A stretch of 64,000 nt of DNA from Geomonas edaphica (GTDB lineage: Bacteria; Desulfobacterota; Desulfuromonadia; Geobacterales; Geobacteraceae), in the NCBI RefSeq assembly GCF_004917075.1, contig NZ_SSYB01000002.1, positions 271,766 to 335,765 of the forward strand, written 5' to 3'. The notes beneath the pieces are model-generated. The model did no database searches. It saw only the letters and a list, made by a program, of their open reading frames with translations, and had not been told where the DNA came from. Shown here in pieces: positions 35,735 through 44,224 of the stretch. Within the stretch, counting starts at the first letter, position 1, and the number at the start of each line of letters is the position of its first letter. The position numbers and the translations under genes were made by a program.

Positions 35735-35971
35735 CTCGAAGCAGTGAGCATGGCATCACGTTCCCCCCTTTGCGAAGGGGGGACAGGGGGGATTTAGCCT
35801 CGTCTTCTCAACATGCACCAACTGAAGAGTCCATCGCACACGCAGTGGGATCAGACGCTTGATGTCTAATTTTTAACAGCAAGTACCGGGAACAAAAGCA
35901 AATCCCCCCCGTCTCCCCTTCGCAAAGGGGGGAGCGCTAGGTCACCTGCGGCGCTTCGTGAGAACACACCG
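35735..35971. repeat. Paired inverted-repeat element, MITE-like (copy 2)
   Basis: The left arm (35735-35797) and inverted right arm (35897-35971) each carry an outer CGAAG-rich segment, the C6-TTTGCGAA-G4-6 core and an inner GGGGGGATTT. About 100 bases of unrelated spacer lie between. It fills most of the folD-galU gap and encodes nothing. It matches the elements at 2205 (one arm) and 51285. Confidence 0.75.
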
Positions 35972-36059
35972 GGCTCCCCGGAATTCTCGGAATTCCCGGA
36001 TGAACCTCCCGCAAGGGGAGGGGAGACGAATCAATAAGACATGAGCAAGGAGTATTACG

Positions 36060-36926
36060 ATGCGCGTTAAAAAGGCCGTTTTCCCGGTCGCGGGGCTTGG
36101 CACCCGCTTCCTGCCGGCCACCAAGTCAACACCCAAGGAAATGCTTCCGCTCATCGACAAGCCGCTCGTCCAGTACGTAGTGGAGGAGGCGGTCGCCTCG
36201 GGGATCGAACAGATCCTCTTCGTCACCGGCCGCGGCAAGAGGGCCATCGAGGACCACTTCGACATCTCCTTCGAGCTCGAGTCGCTGCTCTACGAGAAGG
36301 GGAAGGATCACGAGCTGCAGCAGGTGCGCGAGATCGCGGAGATGGCGAACATCTTCTTCGTGCGGCAGAAGGAGGCGCTGGGGCTTGGCCACGCCATCCT
36401 CTGCGCCAAGGAGTTCGTCGGGGACGAGCCTTTCGCCGTACTTCTGGGTGACGATATCATCGACGCTCAAAAGCCTTGCCTTGCCCAGCTCCTCGAGACC
36501 TACGAGAGCTACCGCTCCCCGGTCCTCGCCCTGGAGCAGGTCCCCATGGAATCCATCTCTTCCTACGGCTGCGTGCGTGCGAACCACCTGGCGAACCGCG
36601 CCTACGAGGTGCTCGACCTGGTGGAGAAACCGCCGGTCGCCGAGGCACCGTCGGATCTCGCCATCATCGGCCGCTACATCCTGACGCCGGGGATCTTCCC
36701 GATCCTCGAGACCCAGGAGCCGGGGAAGGGCGGGGAGATTCAGCTCACCGACGCCATCAAGACGCTGTCGCGCCAGGAGCCGATCTACGGCTGCCGATTT
36801 GACGGGATACGCCACGACTGCGGCGACAAGCTCGGTTTTTTGAAGGCGACGGTGGATATGGCGCTGAAGCGCGATGAATTCAACGGGGATTTCGAGGCGT
36901 TCTTGAGGCAGCGACTGGGCTGCTAG
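36060..36926 (+). CDS. galU: UTP-glucose-1-phosphate uridylyltransferase GalU
   Basis: A 288-residue nucleotidyltransferase that makes UDP-glucose for surface polysaccharides. It shows the N-terminal VKKAVFPVAGLGTRFLPATK signature, EMLPLIDKPLVQYVVEEAV, LGLGHAILCAKEF, VLLGDDII (metal-binding DD) and GGEIQLTDAI. The length is typical. Its stop overlaps the convergent tonB stop by 4 bases. Confidence 0.96.
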   Translation: MRVKKAVFPVAGLGTRFLPATKSTPKEMLPLIDKPLVQYVVEEAVASGIEQILFVTGRGKRAIEDHFDISFELESLLYEKGKDHELQQVREIAEMANIFFVRQKEALGLGHAILCAKEFVGDEPFAVLLGDDIIDAQKPCLAQLLETYESYRSPVLALEQVPMESISSYGCVRANHLANRAYEVLDLVEKPPVAEAPSDLAIIGRYILTPGIFPILETQEPGKGGEIQLTDAIKTLSRQEPIYGCRFDGIRHDCGDKLGFLKATVDMALKRDEFNGDFEAFLRQRLGC

Positions 36927-37774
36927 TGCAGCCGGCCGCTGCCGCTGCCGTAGTGGAAGAAGGCGATCAGCTTGAAGCTTTCGCCGGTGTACCCCTTGGG
37001 AAAGGAGCCTATCGGCCCGAGGGCGTTCAGGGTGCGCAGCACCTCGTCGTCCAGGATCTTGCTCCCGGAACTTTCCAGCATGTCGACGCGGACGATCTCT
37101 CCTTTTCGGTTGAAGGTGATCCTGACCGGCGTCGTCCCCTCGATGCCGCGCATGAGTGCCGCTTGCGGGTAATGCCAGACGCCGTAGATGGCGGTCTCCA
37201 GCCGGCGCAGGAACGAGCCGAACTGGATATCGTCGGTGTTAAGAAAACGGGTATCCCCTTCCTCGACTTCGCTGCGGTACTTTTCGCGGTAGCTCTCCTC
37301 AAGGCGCGCTAGCTTGGTCGCGCTCGGGAAGAGCTTCGCGCGGTCCAGCGGGGCGCTTTTGGGCTTGAAGATCCCCTGGCCCGGTGCCGCCTGTTCTCTG
37401 GACGGCTGGGGCGCTGGGTAGGACGGCTCACGCGTTGCCTGGGAAGGGCGATTCGGTTGGGGCGGAGCGCTTTTTCTTTGCGGCAGTATCCGGTCTACCG
37501 CATCGCTCGCCTTCGGGGCCATCTCCCTGACGACGCGCTGCGGGGTTTCCGAGTACCTCTTGATATCGGGTTTGGGCTGCGGCTTGATCTCCGGTTTCGG
37601 CTGGGGAGGGAGCTCCTGGAGGTCGGTCAGATCGACCATGGTCGCTTCCGGGGGCCTTTTGCTTTTGTCTTGTCCAGGGGGGATTAACGTGATAACAAGA
37701 TATACCGCCAGATGGCACAGCAGCGAGAGCAGCAGCAGGTAAAGGAAGTTTTTCTCGACGTATCTATCTGACAT
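36923..37774 (-). CDS. TonB-like energy transducer
   Basis: A 283-residue protein. One N-terminal transmembrane helix (FLYLLLLSLLCHLAVYLVITLI) anchors it in the inner membrane. A proline/lysine-rich periplasmic spacer (PQPKPEIKPQPKPDIK) follows, and the C-terminal TonB domain (about 195-275: YGVWHYPQAAL, VRITFNRKGEIVRVDMLESSG) ends it. TonB proteins couple the proton motive force to outer-membrane receptors. No ExbB/ExbD or receptor gene is adjacent. GGAGA lies 4-5 bases before the ATG. Confidence 0.85.
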   Translation of the reverse strand: MSDRYVEKNFLYLLLLSLLCHLAVYLVITLIPPGQDKSKRPPEATMVDLTDLQELPPQPKPEIKPQPKPDIKRYSETPQRVVREMAPKASDAVDRILPQRKSAPPQPNRPSQATREPSYPAPQPSREQAAPGQGIFKPKSAPLDRAKLFPSATKLARLEESYREKYRSEVEEGDTRFLNTDDIQFGSFLRRLETAIYGVWHYPQAALMRGIEGTTPVRITFNRKGEIVRVDMLESSGSKILDDEVLRTLNALGPIGSFPKGYTGESFKLIAFFHYGSGSGRLH

Positions 37775-37920
37775 GTATCTCCACCCGTGACTGATCGGGT
37801 GATGTGTTGGCGCTGAACCTCGCGTGATGGTAGAAGATCATTTCGCAAAAAGCAAGGGGTTTGGGCAGACAGTTTCGCGCCTGACGGCGTGCCCTCCACC
37901 CCTCAGTTTTTTACCGCTCC

Positions 37921-37934
37921 TTGACCTAGGTCAA
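37921..37934 (+). promoter_or_regulatory. Palindromic site TTGACCTAGGTCAA upstream of etfB
   Basis: A perfect 14-base palindrome, 59 bases before the etfB start. The half-site TTGACC with a two-base spacer matches the form reported for HcpR-type CRP/FNR regulators in related sulfate reducers. Any CRP/FNR-family factor is possible; the regulator is not known from sequence. Confidence 0.5.
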
Positions 37935-37992
37935 CTTTTTTCCTGAAATCTCTAGTAACGTTAAGACATAAAAATTCACTTCCGAGGTAGCC

Positions 37993-38805
37993 ATGCTCGT
38001 AGTGGTGTGCGTCAAGCAGGTCCCAGATACCACGCAGGTACAGATCGATCCCGTCACCAACACCCTCATCCGTGAGGGCGTTCCCTTCATCGTGAACCCC
38101 TACGATACCCATGCTGTGGAACAGGCGCTCCGCTTCAAGGACCGTTACGGCTGCCGCGTGGTCGCCATCTCCATGGGGCCACCCAACGCCGAGGCGACCC
38201 TCAGAAAGGCGCTGGCCCAAGGGGCGGACCGGGCCGTGCTTCTCTCCGACCGGGTGTTCGGCGGCGCTGACACGCTCGCCACGAGCAAGGTGCTTGCCGC
38301 TGCCATCGAGCGCCTGGCCCAGGAGGACGAGGTTGGCGTGGTGATCTGCGGCAAGCAGACCATCGACGGCGACACCGCCCAGGTAGGCCCCGGCATCGCC
38401 ACGCGTCTGGACTTCGCCCAGCTCACCCTGGTGGACCGGGTCGACGAGCTTGACCTTTCCGCCCGCAGGATCAAGGTGAGCCGCAAGCTCGAGGGGCGCC
38501 ACGAGCACGTCGAGGCCCCGCTTCCGGTACTGCTCACCGTGGTGCGCGAGTTGAACCGTCCCCGCTACCCGACGGTCGCCATGCGCCTCGAGTCCGCCGA
38601 CGCGCAGGTGGAGGTGTGGGATAACAGCGTGCTCGGGCTCGACGTGAACACCATAGGCCTCAAGGGCTCCCCCACATGGGTAAGCCGCATCTTCTCCCCC
38701 GAGAGGGCCAAGGGGGAGATGCTCGGGGATGGCGCGCACGACCCGGAGGGGGCGGCCCAGCTCCTCATCGACAAGATGATCGAGAAGGATCTCTTAGCGC
38801 TTTAA
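37993..38805 (+). CDS. etfB: Electron-transfer flavoprotein beta subunit
   Basis: A 270-residue FixA/EtfB protein. The start MLVVVCVKQVPDTTQVQIDP, NPYDTHAVEQALRFKD, the GADRAVLLSDR region and the family's ETF-beta signature (VSRKLEGRHEHVEAPLPVLLTV) are present. With EtfA it forms a heterodimer that takes electrons from acyl-CoA dehydrogenases. It is first in the etfB-etfA-Fe-S oxidoreductase operon. The intact adenine-nucleotide-binding region suggests a standard, non-fused subunit. Confidence 0.95.
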   Translation: MLVVVCVKQVPDTTQVQIDPVTNTLIREGVPFIVNPYDTHAVEQALRFKDRYGCRVVAISMGPPNAEATLRKALAQGADRAVLLSDRVFGGADTLATSKVLAAAIERLAQEDEVGVVICGKQTIDGDTAQVGPGIATRLDFAQLTLVDRVDELDLSARRIKVSRKLEGRHEHVEAPLPVLLTVVRELNRPRYPTVAMRLESADAQVEVWDNSVLGLDVNTIGLKGSPTWVSRIFSPERAKGEMLGDGAHDPEGAAQLLIDKMIEKDLLAL

Positions 38806-38888
38806 TTCAAATTCACCACCTGGATTCGGGCGACCGGGAGCCGGAATAGGCGAACGATCGTCAGCCAGGAATCATCAAGGAAGAAGCA

Positions 38889-40217
38889 ATGACCGATGCT
38901 GTGAAACCACCGAAAAAACCGCGCGGCAAGGCGCAGCTTTTGGAAAACAAGTGCATAGCCTGCGGCGCCCGCTGCCAGAGCGCCTGTCCGGTTGACGCGA
39001 TCCAGATGAACGACGCGGGCGAGCCGATCATCGACCCCTCGCGCTGTATCGGGTGCGTCAAATGCGTGAAGGTCTGCCCCGTGCAGGCGATCGAGATGGC
39101 CTTCACCCCGGAGGAGCTGCGCATCCTTCAGGAACTCGCCGCCGCTTCCGGTGGAGAGGTCGTGGAGGAGGACCCCGAGGAGGCGGCGCTTAAGAAGAAG
39201 CTCGCCGCCTACCGCGGCGTCTGGGTCTTCATCGAGCAGACCGAGGGGGAGGCCGCCAAGGTCTCCTGGGAGCTCTTGGGGAAAGGTAAGGAGCTCGCCC
39301 AGGCGAGGAAGGCGCCACTTTGCGCCGTGGTCATGGGCGACAACGTGGAGAAGCTTTGCGCCGAGGCGTTCGGCTATGGCGCCGAGACCGTGTACCTCAT
39401 GGACGCGCCGGTACTGCGGCACTACCGCACCGAGGCGTACCAGAAGAGCCTCTGCGCCCTGGTTGAGAAGTACAAGCCGGAGGTGATCCTCATGGGCGCC
39501 ACCGGCCTTGGGCGCGATCTCGCCGGCGTAGTCGCCACCATCCTCGCCACCGGGCTTACCGCAGACTGCACCGGCCTCTCCGTCGACGAGAAGGGGAACC
39601 TGATGCAGACCCGTCCCGCGTTCGGCGGCAACATCATGGCCACCATCGTCTGCGACAAGTTCCGTCCCCAGATGTCCACGGTCAGGCCGCACGTCATGCC
39701 GATGCCGGAGTTCGACCCGCAGGCTAAAGGAGAGATCGTGCGCGAGCCGGTGCCGATCGCCGAGAATGACGTCCAAGTGAAGGTGCTCGACATCCTGATG
39801 GACGGCGGCGGCTCCAAGGTGGACATCGCCGGCGCTGAGTTCATCATCTCCGGCGGGCGCGGCATGATGGCCAAGGAGAACTTCTCCATGCTCGAGGAAC
39901 TCGCCGAGGTACTTGGCGGCGTGGTCGGCGCTTCCAGGAGCGCGGTCGATGCCGGGTGGATGCCCCCGGACCGCCAGGTGGGTCAGACCGGTAAGACGGT
40001 GCGCCCGAAGGTGTACATCGCCTGCGGCATCTCCGGCGCGATTCAGCACCTGGTCGGGATGCAGGACTCGGACGTGGTGATCGCCATCAACCGAGACCCC
40101 GAGGCCCCCATCTTCGAGGTGGCGAGCTACGGCATCGTAGGCGACCTCTTCAAGGTGATCCCCGCGCTCACGCAGAAGCTGAGGACGCTGAAAGCGGCCC
40201 GCTCCGGGGCCAAGTAG
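38889..40217 (+). CDS. etfA: Electron-transfer flavoprotein alpha subunit with N-terminal ferredoxin domain
   Basis: A 442-residue protein. Residues 15-70 are a two-cluster ferredoxin (CIACGARCQSACP; CIGCVKCVKVCP). The EtfA core follows, including GVWVFIEQTEGEAAKVSWELL and the C-terminal FAD-binding domain (VSGGRG-like ISGGRGMMAKENF, VGASRSAVDAGW, QVGQTGKTVRPKVYIACGISGAIQH). The extra Fe-S clusters are typical of anaerobic EtfA forms and give a wire to a partner, here probably the membrane Fe-S oxidoreductase encoded next. The spacing (83 bases after etfB) suggests one transcript. Confidence 0.95.
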   Translation: MTDAVKPPKKPRGKAQLLENKCIACGARCQSACPVDAIQMNDAGEPIIDPSRCIGCVKCVKVCPVQAIEMAFTPEELRILQELAAASGGEVVEEDPEEAALKKKLAAYRGVWVFIEQTEGEAAKVSWELLGKGKELAQARKAPLCAVVMGDNVEKLCAEAFGYGAETVYLMDAPVLRHYRTEAYQKSLCALVEKYKPEVILMGATGLGRDLAGVVATILATGLTADCTGLSVDEKGNLMQTRPAFGGNIMATIVCDKFRPQMSTVRPHVMPMPEFDPQAKGEIVREPVPIAENDVQVKVLDILMDGGGSKVDIAGAEFIISGGRGMMAKENFSMLEELAEVLGGVVGASRSAVDAGWMPPDRQVGQTGKTVRPKVYIACGISGAIQHLVGMQDSDVVIAINRDPEAPIFEVASYGIVGDLFKVIPALTQKLRTLKAARSGAK

Positions 40218-40278
40218 CCGCAAGAGAAAAAGAACCCTGCTAGCGGCCATAGGCCGCAAACGATACGAGGTACCACCC

Positions 40279-42267
40279 ATGCAAACCGCCATCTTCACGA
40301 CGCTTCTGGTCGCCTCGCTCCTGTTTTTCGCCTGGAGCGTCTACCGCCGCCTGTCGCTGGTCCTTCTGGGACTGCCCGAGGAGAGGTTCGACCAGCCGGG
40401 GCGCCGTCTTTCTGAGATGTTCCTCTACGCCTTCGGGCAGCTGCGCGTCATTAAGAAGCCCTTCGGCCTGAACCACTTCGTCATCTTCTGGTCCTTCGTG
40501 ATCCTCGCCATCGCGAACGGCGAGTTCCTGGTGAACGGGGTCTTCCCGTCGCTTAGCCTCGCACTTTTGCCGGAAGGGTTGCACAGGGCGCTCCTCGTCG
40601 CCTTCGACGTGGTGTCGCTTCTGACCCTCTTCGCCATCGCCCTCTCCTTCGTGCGCAGGATCGTGGTCAGGCCGCCGCAACTGGACAGCCTGTACGTGAA
40701 GGGGAGAAGCCCCGAGGCGTTCGCCATCCTCTCCTTCATCGCGCTTTTGATGCTCGCCTACTTCGGGATGCATGGCGCCATCATCGCGCAGGGTAGGGAG
40801 GCCGCCGCTTCCGCCATGCCGGTATCCACCGTGGTGGCCGCCTGGCTCACCCATGCCGGCGTCGATCTTACCCTCGTGGAGAGCGTCTCCTGGTGGGTGC
40901 ACGCCCTCGTGCTGATCGCCTTCATCTGCTTCCTGCCGCTTTCCAAGCACATGCACATCCTGACCGCGATCCCCAACTGCTATTTCGGGGCGCTTAACTG
41001 GCCCGCCACGCAGCCGCGCGAGACCTTCGAGAAGGGGGCGGTCTACGGTGTCGGGAGCGTGGAGCGCTTCACCTGGAAGGACCTCTTCGACTCCTTCTCC
41101 TGCACCGAGTGCGGCCGCTGCCAGTCCGTCTGTCCCGCCTCCATCACCGGAAAGCCGCTGAACCCGCGCCAGGTAGTGCACGCCATCAAGACGAACCTCT
41201 TGGAGAACGGCCCGGCGCTGAAGGATGGAAGAAAAGGGACGCTGCCGCTCATCGGCGACGAAGGGGAGGGGACCAACACCGAGGACGCCATCTGGTCTTG
41301 CACCACCTGCGGCGCCTGCATGGAGGCGTGCCCGGTCCTCATCGAACAGATGCCGAAGATCGTCAAGATGCGCCGCCACCTGGTGGAGACTGAGTCGAAG
41401 TTCCCCGAGGAGCTTTTGAACCTCTTCGAGAACATGGAGCAGCGCTCCAACCCCTGGGGGATCGCCCCGGGCGAGCGCGCCAAGTGGGTCTCCACCCTTC
41501 CCGTGAAGCCGTTTGTCGCGGGTGAGACCGAATACCTCCTCTACGTCGGCTGCGCCGGCTCCTTCGATTCCCGCGCGAAACAGGTGACCGTGGCGCTCGC
41601 CACCGTCCTGAACGCGGCTGGGGTCTCCTGGGGGATCCTCGGCAAGGACGAGAAGTGCTGCGGCGATTCGCTTAGACGCCTCGGCAACGAGTACCTCTTC
41701 GACAAGATGGCTAAGGAGAACGTGGAAATCTTCCGCGAGCGCGGCGTCGCCAAGGTGATCACGCTCTGCCCGCACTGCCTGACCACGCTGAAAAACGACT
41801 ACCGCCAGTACGGCCTCGAGCTCGAGGTGGTGCACCAGAGCGAGCTGATCGCCGACCTGATCAAAAAGGGGCGCATCAAGCTCGACGGCAGCGAGAAGAG
41901 CCTCGGCAAAATCGCCTACCACGACCCCTGCTACTTAGGGCGCCACAACGACATCTTCGAGGCGCCGCGCACTGTGGTTCAGGCCGTCACCGGCAGCGCA
42001 CCGCAGGAAGCCGAGCGCCACGGCCGCAACTCGTTCTGCTGCGGCGCCGGCGGCGGGCGCATGTGGATGGAGGAGTTCATCGGCGACAGGGTGAACCACA
42101 CCCGCGTGGACGAACTCCTGGCCGAAAAGCCGGACACCGTATGCGTCGCCTGCCCCTACTGCATGACTATGATGGAGGACGGCCTGAAGGACCGCGGTGC
42201 CGGAGAGGTCAAGGTGCGGGACGTGGTCGAGGTGCTCGCCGAAGGGCTCTTGCACAAAAAGGGTTGA
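40279..42267 (+). CDS. Membrane Fe-S oxidoreductase, EtfAB:menaquinone oxidoreductase type
   Basis: A 662-residue protein. The N-terminal third has five to six transmembrane helices resembling the cytochrome b subunit of nitrate reductase (NarI-like). A dicluster ferredoxin (CTECGRCQSVCP; CTTCGACMEACP) follows, then two CCG domains (KCCGDSLRRLG; FCCGAGGGRMWMEE) as in HdrD/GlpC. Enzymes of this layout, beside etfAB, pass electrons from reduced ETF to menaquinone during acyl-CoA oxidation in Geobacter and syntrophs. The gene context matches exactly. Haem-ligand histidines were not assigned. Confidence 0.9.
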   Translation: MQTAIFTTLLVASLLFFAWSVYRRLSLVLLGLPEERFDQPGRRLSEMFLYAFGQLRVIKKPFGLNHFVIFWSFVILAIANGEFLVNGVFPSLSLALLPEGLHRALLVAFDVVSLLTLFAIALSFVRRIVVRPPQLDSLYVKGRSPEAFAILSFIALLMLAYFGMHGAIIAQGREAAASAMPVSTVVAAWLTHAGVDLTLVESVSWWVHALVLIAFICFLPLSKHMHILTAIPNCYFGALNWPATQPRETFEKGAVYGVGSVERFTWKDLFDSFSCTECGRCQSVCPASITGKPLNPRQVVHAIKTNLLENGPALKDGRKGTLPLIGDEGEGTNTEDAIWSCTTCGACMEACPVLIEQMPKIVKMRRHLVETESKFPEELLNLFENMEQRSNPWGIAPGERAKWVSTLPVKPFVAGETEYLLYVGCAGSFDSRAKQVTVALATVLNAAGVSWGILGKDEKCCGDSLRRLGNEYLFDKMAKENVEIFRERGVAKVITLCPHCLTTLKNDYRQYGLELEVVHQSELIADLIKKGRIKLDGSEKSLGKIAYHDPCYLGRHNDIFEAPRTVVQAVTGSAPQEAERHGRNSFCCGAGGGRMWMEEFIGDRVNHTRVDELLAEKPDTVCVACPYCMTMMEDGLKDRGAGEVKVRDVVEVLAEGLLHKKG

Positions 42268-42288
42268 TACCGTGTTCCCCCTTCCGGG

Positions 42289-43407
42289 GTGCCCAAAAAA
42301 TGGGGCGCCGGGAGGGGGAGTGCACGCTTTGCAGGCAAAAGGAGAACCCCGCTGACCCCGCTCACCCCATGGCGCGCCGCCGTCGCGATTCTTTTCTCCC
42401 TTCTCGTCCCCCACACCTCTCCTCCGGCCGAGGCCGCCGGGAGGACGGTGACCATTGCCGCGGTCGGCGACATCATGATGGGCACCGACTACCCGACCCC
42501 GAGGCTCCCGCCGCGCGGCGGCCGGGACCTCTTCGCCGCGGCCGCGCCGTTTTTGAAGCGCGCCGACCTCGCCCTCGGCAACCTCGAGGGACCGCTCACC
42601 AAGGCGCAACTCCCCGGAAAAGTGCCCCTTCCCGGGCGCCGTTACCTTTTTCGCACCCCCCCATCCTACGTTCGCAACCTGAAAGAAGCGGGCTTCTCCA
42701 TGGTCTCGCTCGCCAACAACCACGCCCACGACTTCGGGCCGGAAGGGCTCGCCGAGACGAGGCGCGCCCTCGAGGAGGCGGGGATACTTTTCTCCAGCAA
42801 GAGGGGCGAGGTGGCCCGCTTCGACGTGCGCGGCGTGAAGGTCGCCGTGATCTCCCTCTCCTACGGCCCGGCGCCGCGCTCCATCGTCTTCCCGGCACAC
42901 CCCCTGCAGGAGATCGCCACTGAGGCGCGCCTAAACGACATCGTCATCATCTCCGTGCACGCCGGTGCCGAGGGGCGCGGGGCGCTGCACGTCTCCCCGG
43001 GGATGGAGCGTTTTCTCGACGAGCCGCGCGGCGACCTGGTCGGCTTCGCCCATGACGCCATCGACCGCGGCGCCGACCTCGTGCTCGCGCACGGGCCGCA
43101 CGTGCCGCGGGGGCTGGAGCTTTACCGCGGCAGGCTGATCGCCTACAGCCTCGGCAACTTCGCCACCTGCAGCGGGGTGAGCGTCGCCGGGGAGAGCGGC
43201 TACGCGCCGCTCATCACCGCCGAACTCACCGCCGACGGATCCTTCGTTGCCGGAAGCATCGAGTCGTTTCGGCAGTCTCCCGGCACCGGACCGCGCCCCG
43301 ACCCAAAGCGGCGCGCCATGCGCCTTATACGCAGACTCTCGGCCGATGATTTTCCGGACTCCCCCATCGTCTTCGGGGAGCGGGGAGCGCTCGGCGTAAA
43401 GCGATAA
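42289..43407 (+). CDS. CapA-like metallophosphatase-fold protein
   Basis: A 372-residue protein with an N-terminal signal-like hydrophobic stretch (about 28-48). The CapA/PgsA domain follows: TIAAVGDIMMGTDYP, ALGNLEGPLT, FSMVSLANNHAHDFG, IISVHAGAE and VLAHGPHVPRGLELY, with the metal-binding residues in place. Relatives take part in poly-gamma-glutamate or capsule production or are cell-surface phosphatases. No pgs/cap genes are adjacent. The GTG start lacks a good ribosome-binding site, so the true start may be further in. Confidence 0.8.
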   Translation: MPKKWGAGRGSARFAGKRRTPLTPLTPWRAAVAILFSLLVPHTSPPAEAAGRTVTIAAVGDIMMGTDYPTPRLPPRGGRDLFAAAAPFLKRADLALGNLEGPLTKAQLPGKVPLPGRRYLFRTPPSYVRNLKEAGFSMVSLANNHAHDFGPEGLAETRRALEEAGILFSSKRGEVARFDVRGVKVAVISLSYGPAPRSIVFPAHPLQEIATEARLNDIVIISVHAGAEGRGALHVSPGMERFLDEPRGDLVGFAHDAIDRGADLVLAHGPHVPRGLELYRGRLIAYSLGNFATCSGVSVAGESGYAPLITAELTADGSFVAGSIESFRQSPGTGPRPDPKRRAMRLIRRLSADDFPDSPIVFGERGALGVKR

Positions 43408-43420
43408 AGAAGGAGTTATC

Positions 43421-44107
43421 ATGTTCCTCATCGTGCAAAACGACCCCAACTGCCCGGCAGGCATGCTGCACCAGGTCCTCGAGGAGGCGCGCGTTCCTTA
43501 CCGCACCGTTTGCGCCTTCACGGGGGACCCGATTCCCGACCCTTCCGGCCTCACGGCGGCGGTGGTGCTCGGGGGGGAGATGGGTGCGCACGACACGGAG
43601 CGGCACCCGCACCTCGCGCGCGTCATCGCTTTCATGCGGGAGGCCGTCGCCGCCGGGCTGCCGCTATTCGGCATCTGCCTCGGTGGACAGCTTCTCTCGC
43701 ACGCCTGCGGCGGCACGGTGAGTTCCCCCTCGCCCCACGGGGAACACGGCATACACCACGTCGAGCTCACCGCTGCGGGCGCTGCCGATCCCCTCTTTGC
43801 CGGCGTCGGCAACCCCTTCGTCACCTTCCAGCTGCACAACGACAGCTTCACCACGCCGCCAGGGGCGACCCTGCTTGCCTCTTCCCCCGCCTGCCCGGCG
43901 CAGGCCTTCCGCCTCCCCGGGCGCATCTACGGGGTGCAGTTTCACCCCGAGGTTGACCGCTCCATCGTGGACCTCTGGGACGGCTTCTTCTCCCCGCGCG
44001 CCGACCACCTCTCGGGCTTCATCGCCGCAGAGGAGACCTTCAACGCAGCCTCCCGTACCATCCTCGCCAATTTCGTATCCCTCTCGCTCTCTCCTGCACA
44101 ACCTTGA
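43421..44107 (+). CDS. Class I glutamine amidotransferase-like protein
   Basis: A 228-residue single-domain protein. The nucleophile elbow GICLGGQLLSHACGG contains the catalytic Cys, and GVQFHPEVD carries the catalytic His and Glu. The AVVLGGEMGAHD motif near the start matches the GMP-synthase-like GATase group found as stand-alone proteins. It may hydrolyse gamma-glutamyl compounds rather than donate ammonia. AAGGAG lies 8 bases before the ATG. It is 13 bases after capA, and both may act on gamma-glutamyl material (inference). Confidence 0.85.
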   Translation: MFLIVQNDPNCPAGMLHQVLEEARVPYRTVCAFTGDPIPDPSGLTAAVVLGGEMGAHDTERHPHLARVIAFMREAVAAGLPLFGICLGGQLLSHACGGTVSSPSPHGEHGIHHVELTAAGAADPLFAGVGNPFVTFQLHNDSFTTPPGATLLASSPACPAQAFRLPGRIYGVQFHPEVDRSIVDLWDGFFSPRADHLSGFIAAEETFNAASRTILANFVSLSLSPAQP

Positions 44108-44224
44108 AATAGCCGACCCTTTATTGTAAAGTTCTAACGTTTGTGCTCCGGGCATCATTAAAATCGCCCCCTGCCCGGGGGCGCGGCTGTAGATCTTCCT
44201 CCGGAGCGCGACCGAGGGGGTGCC

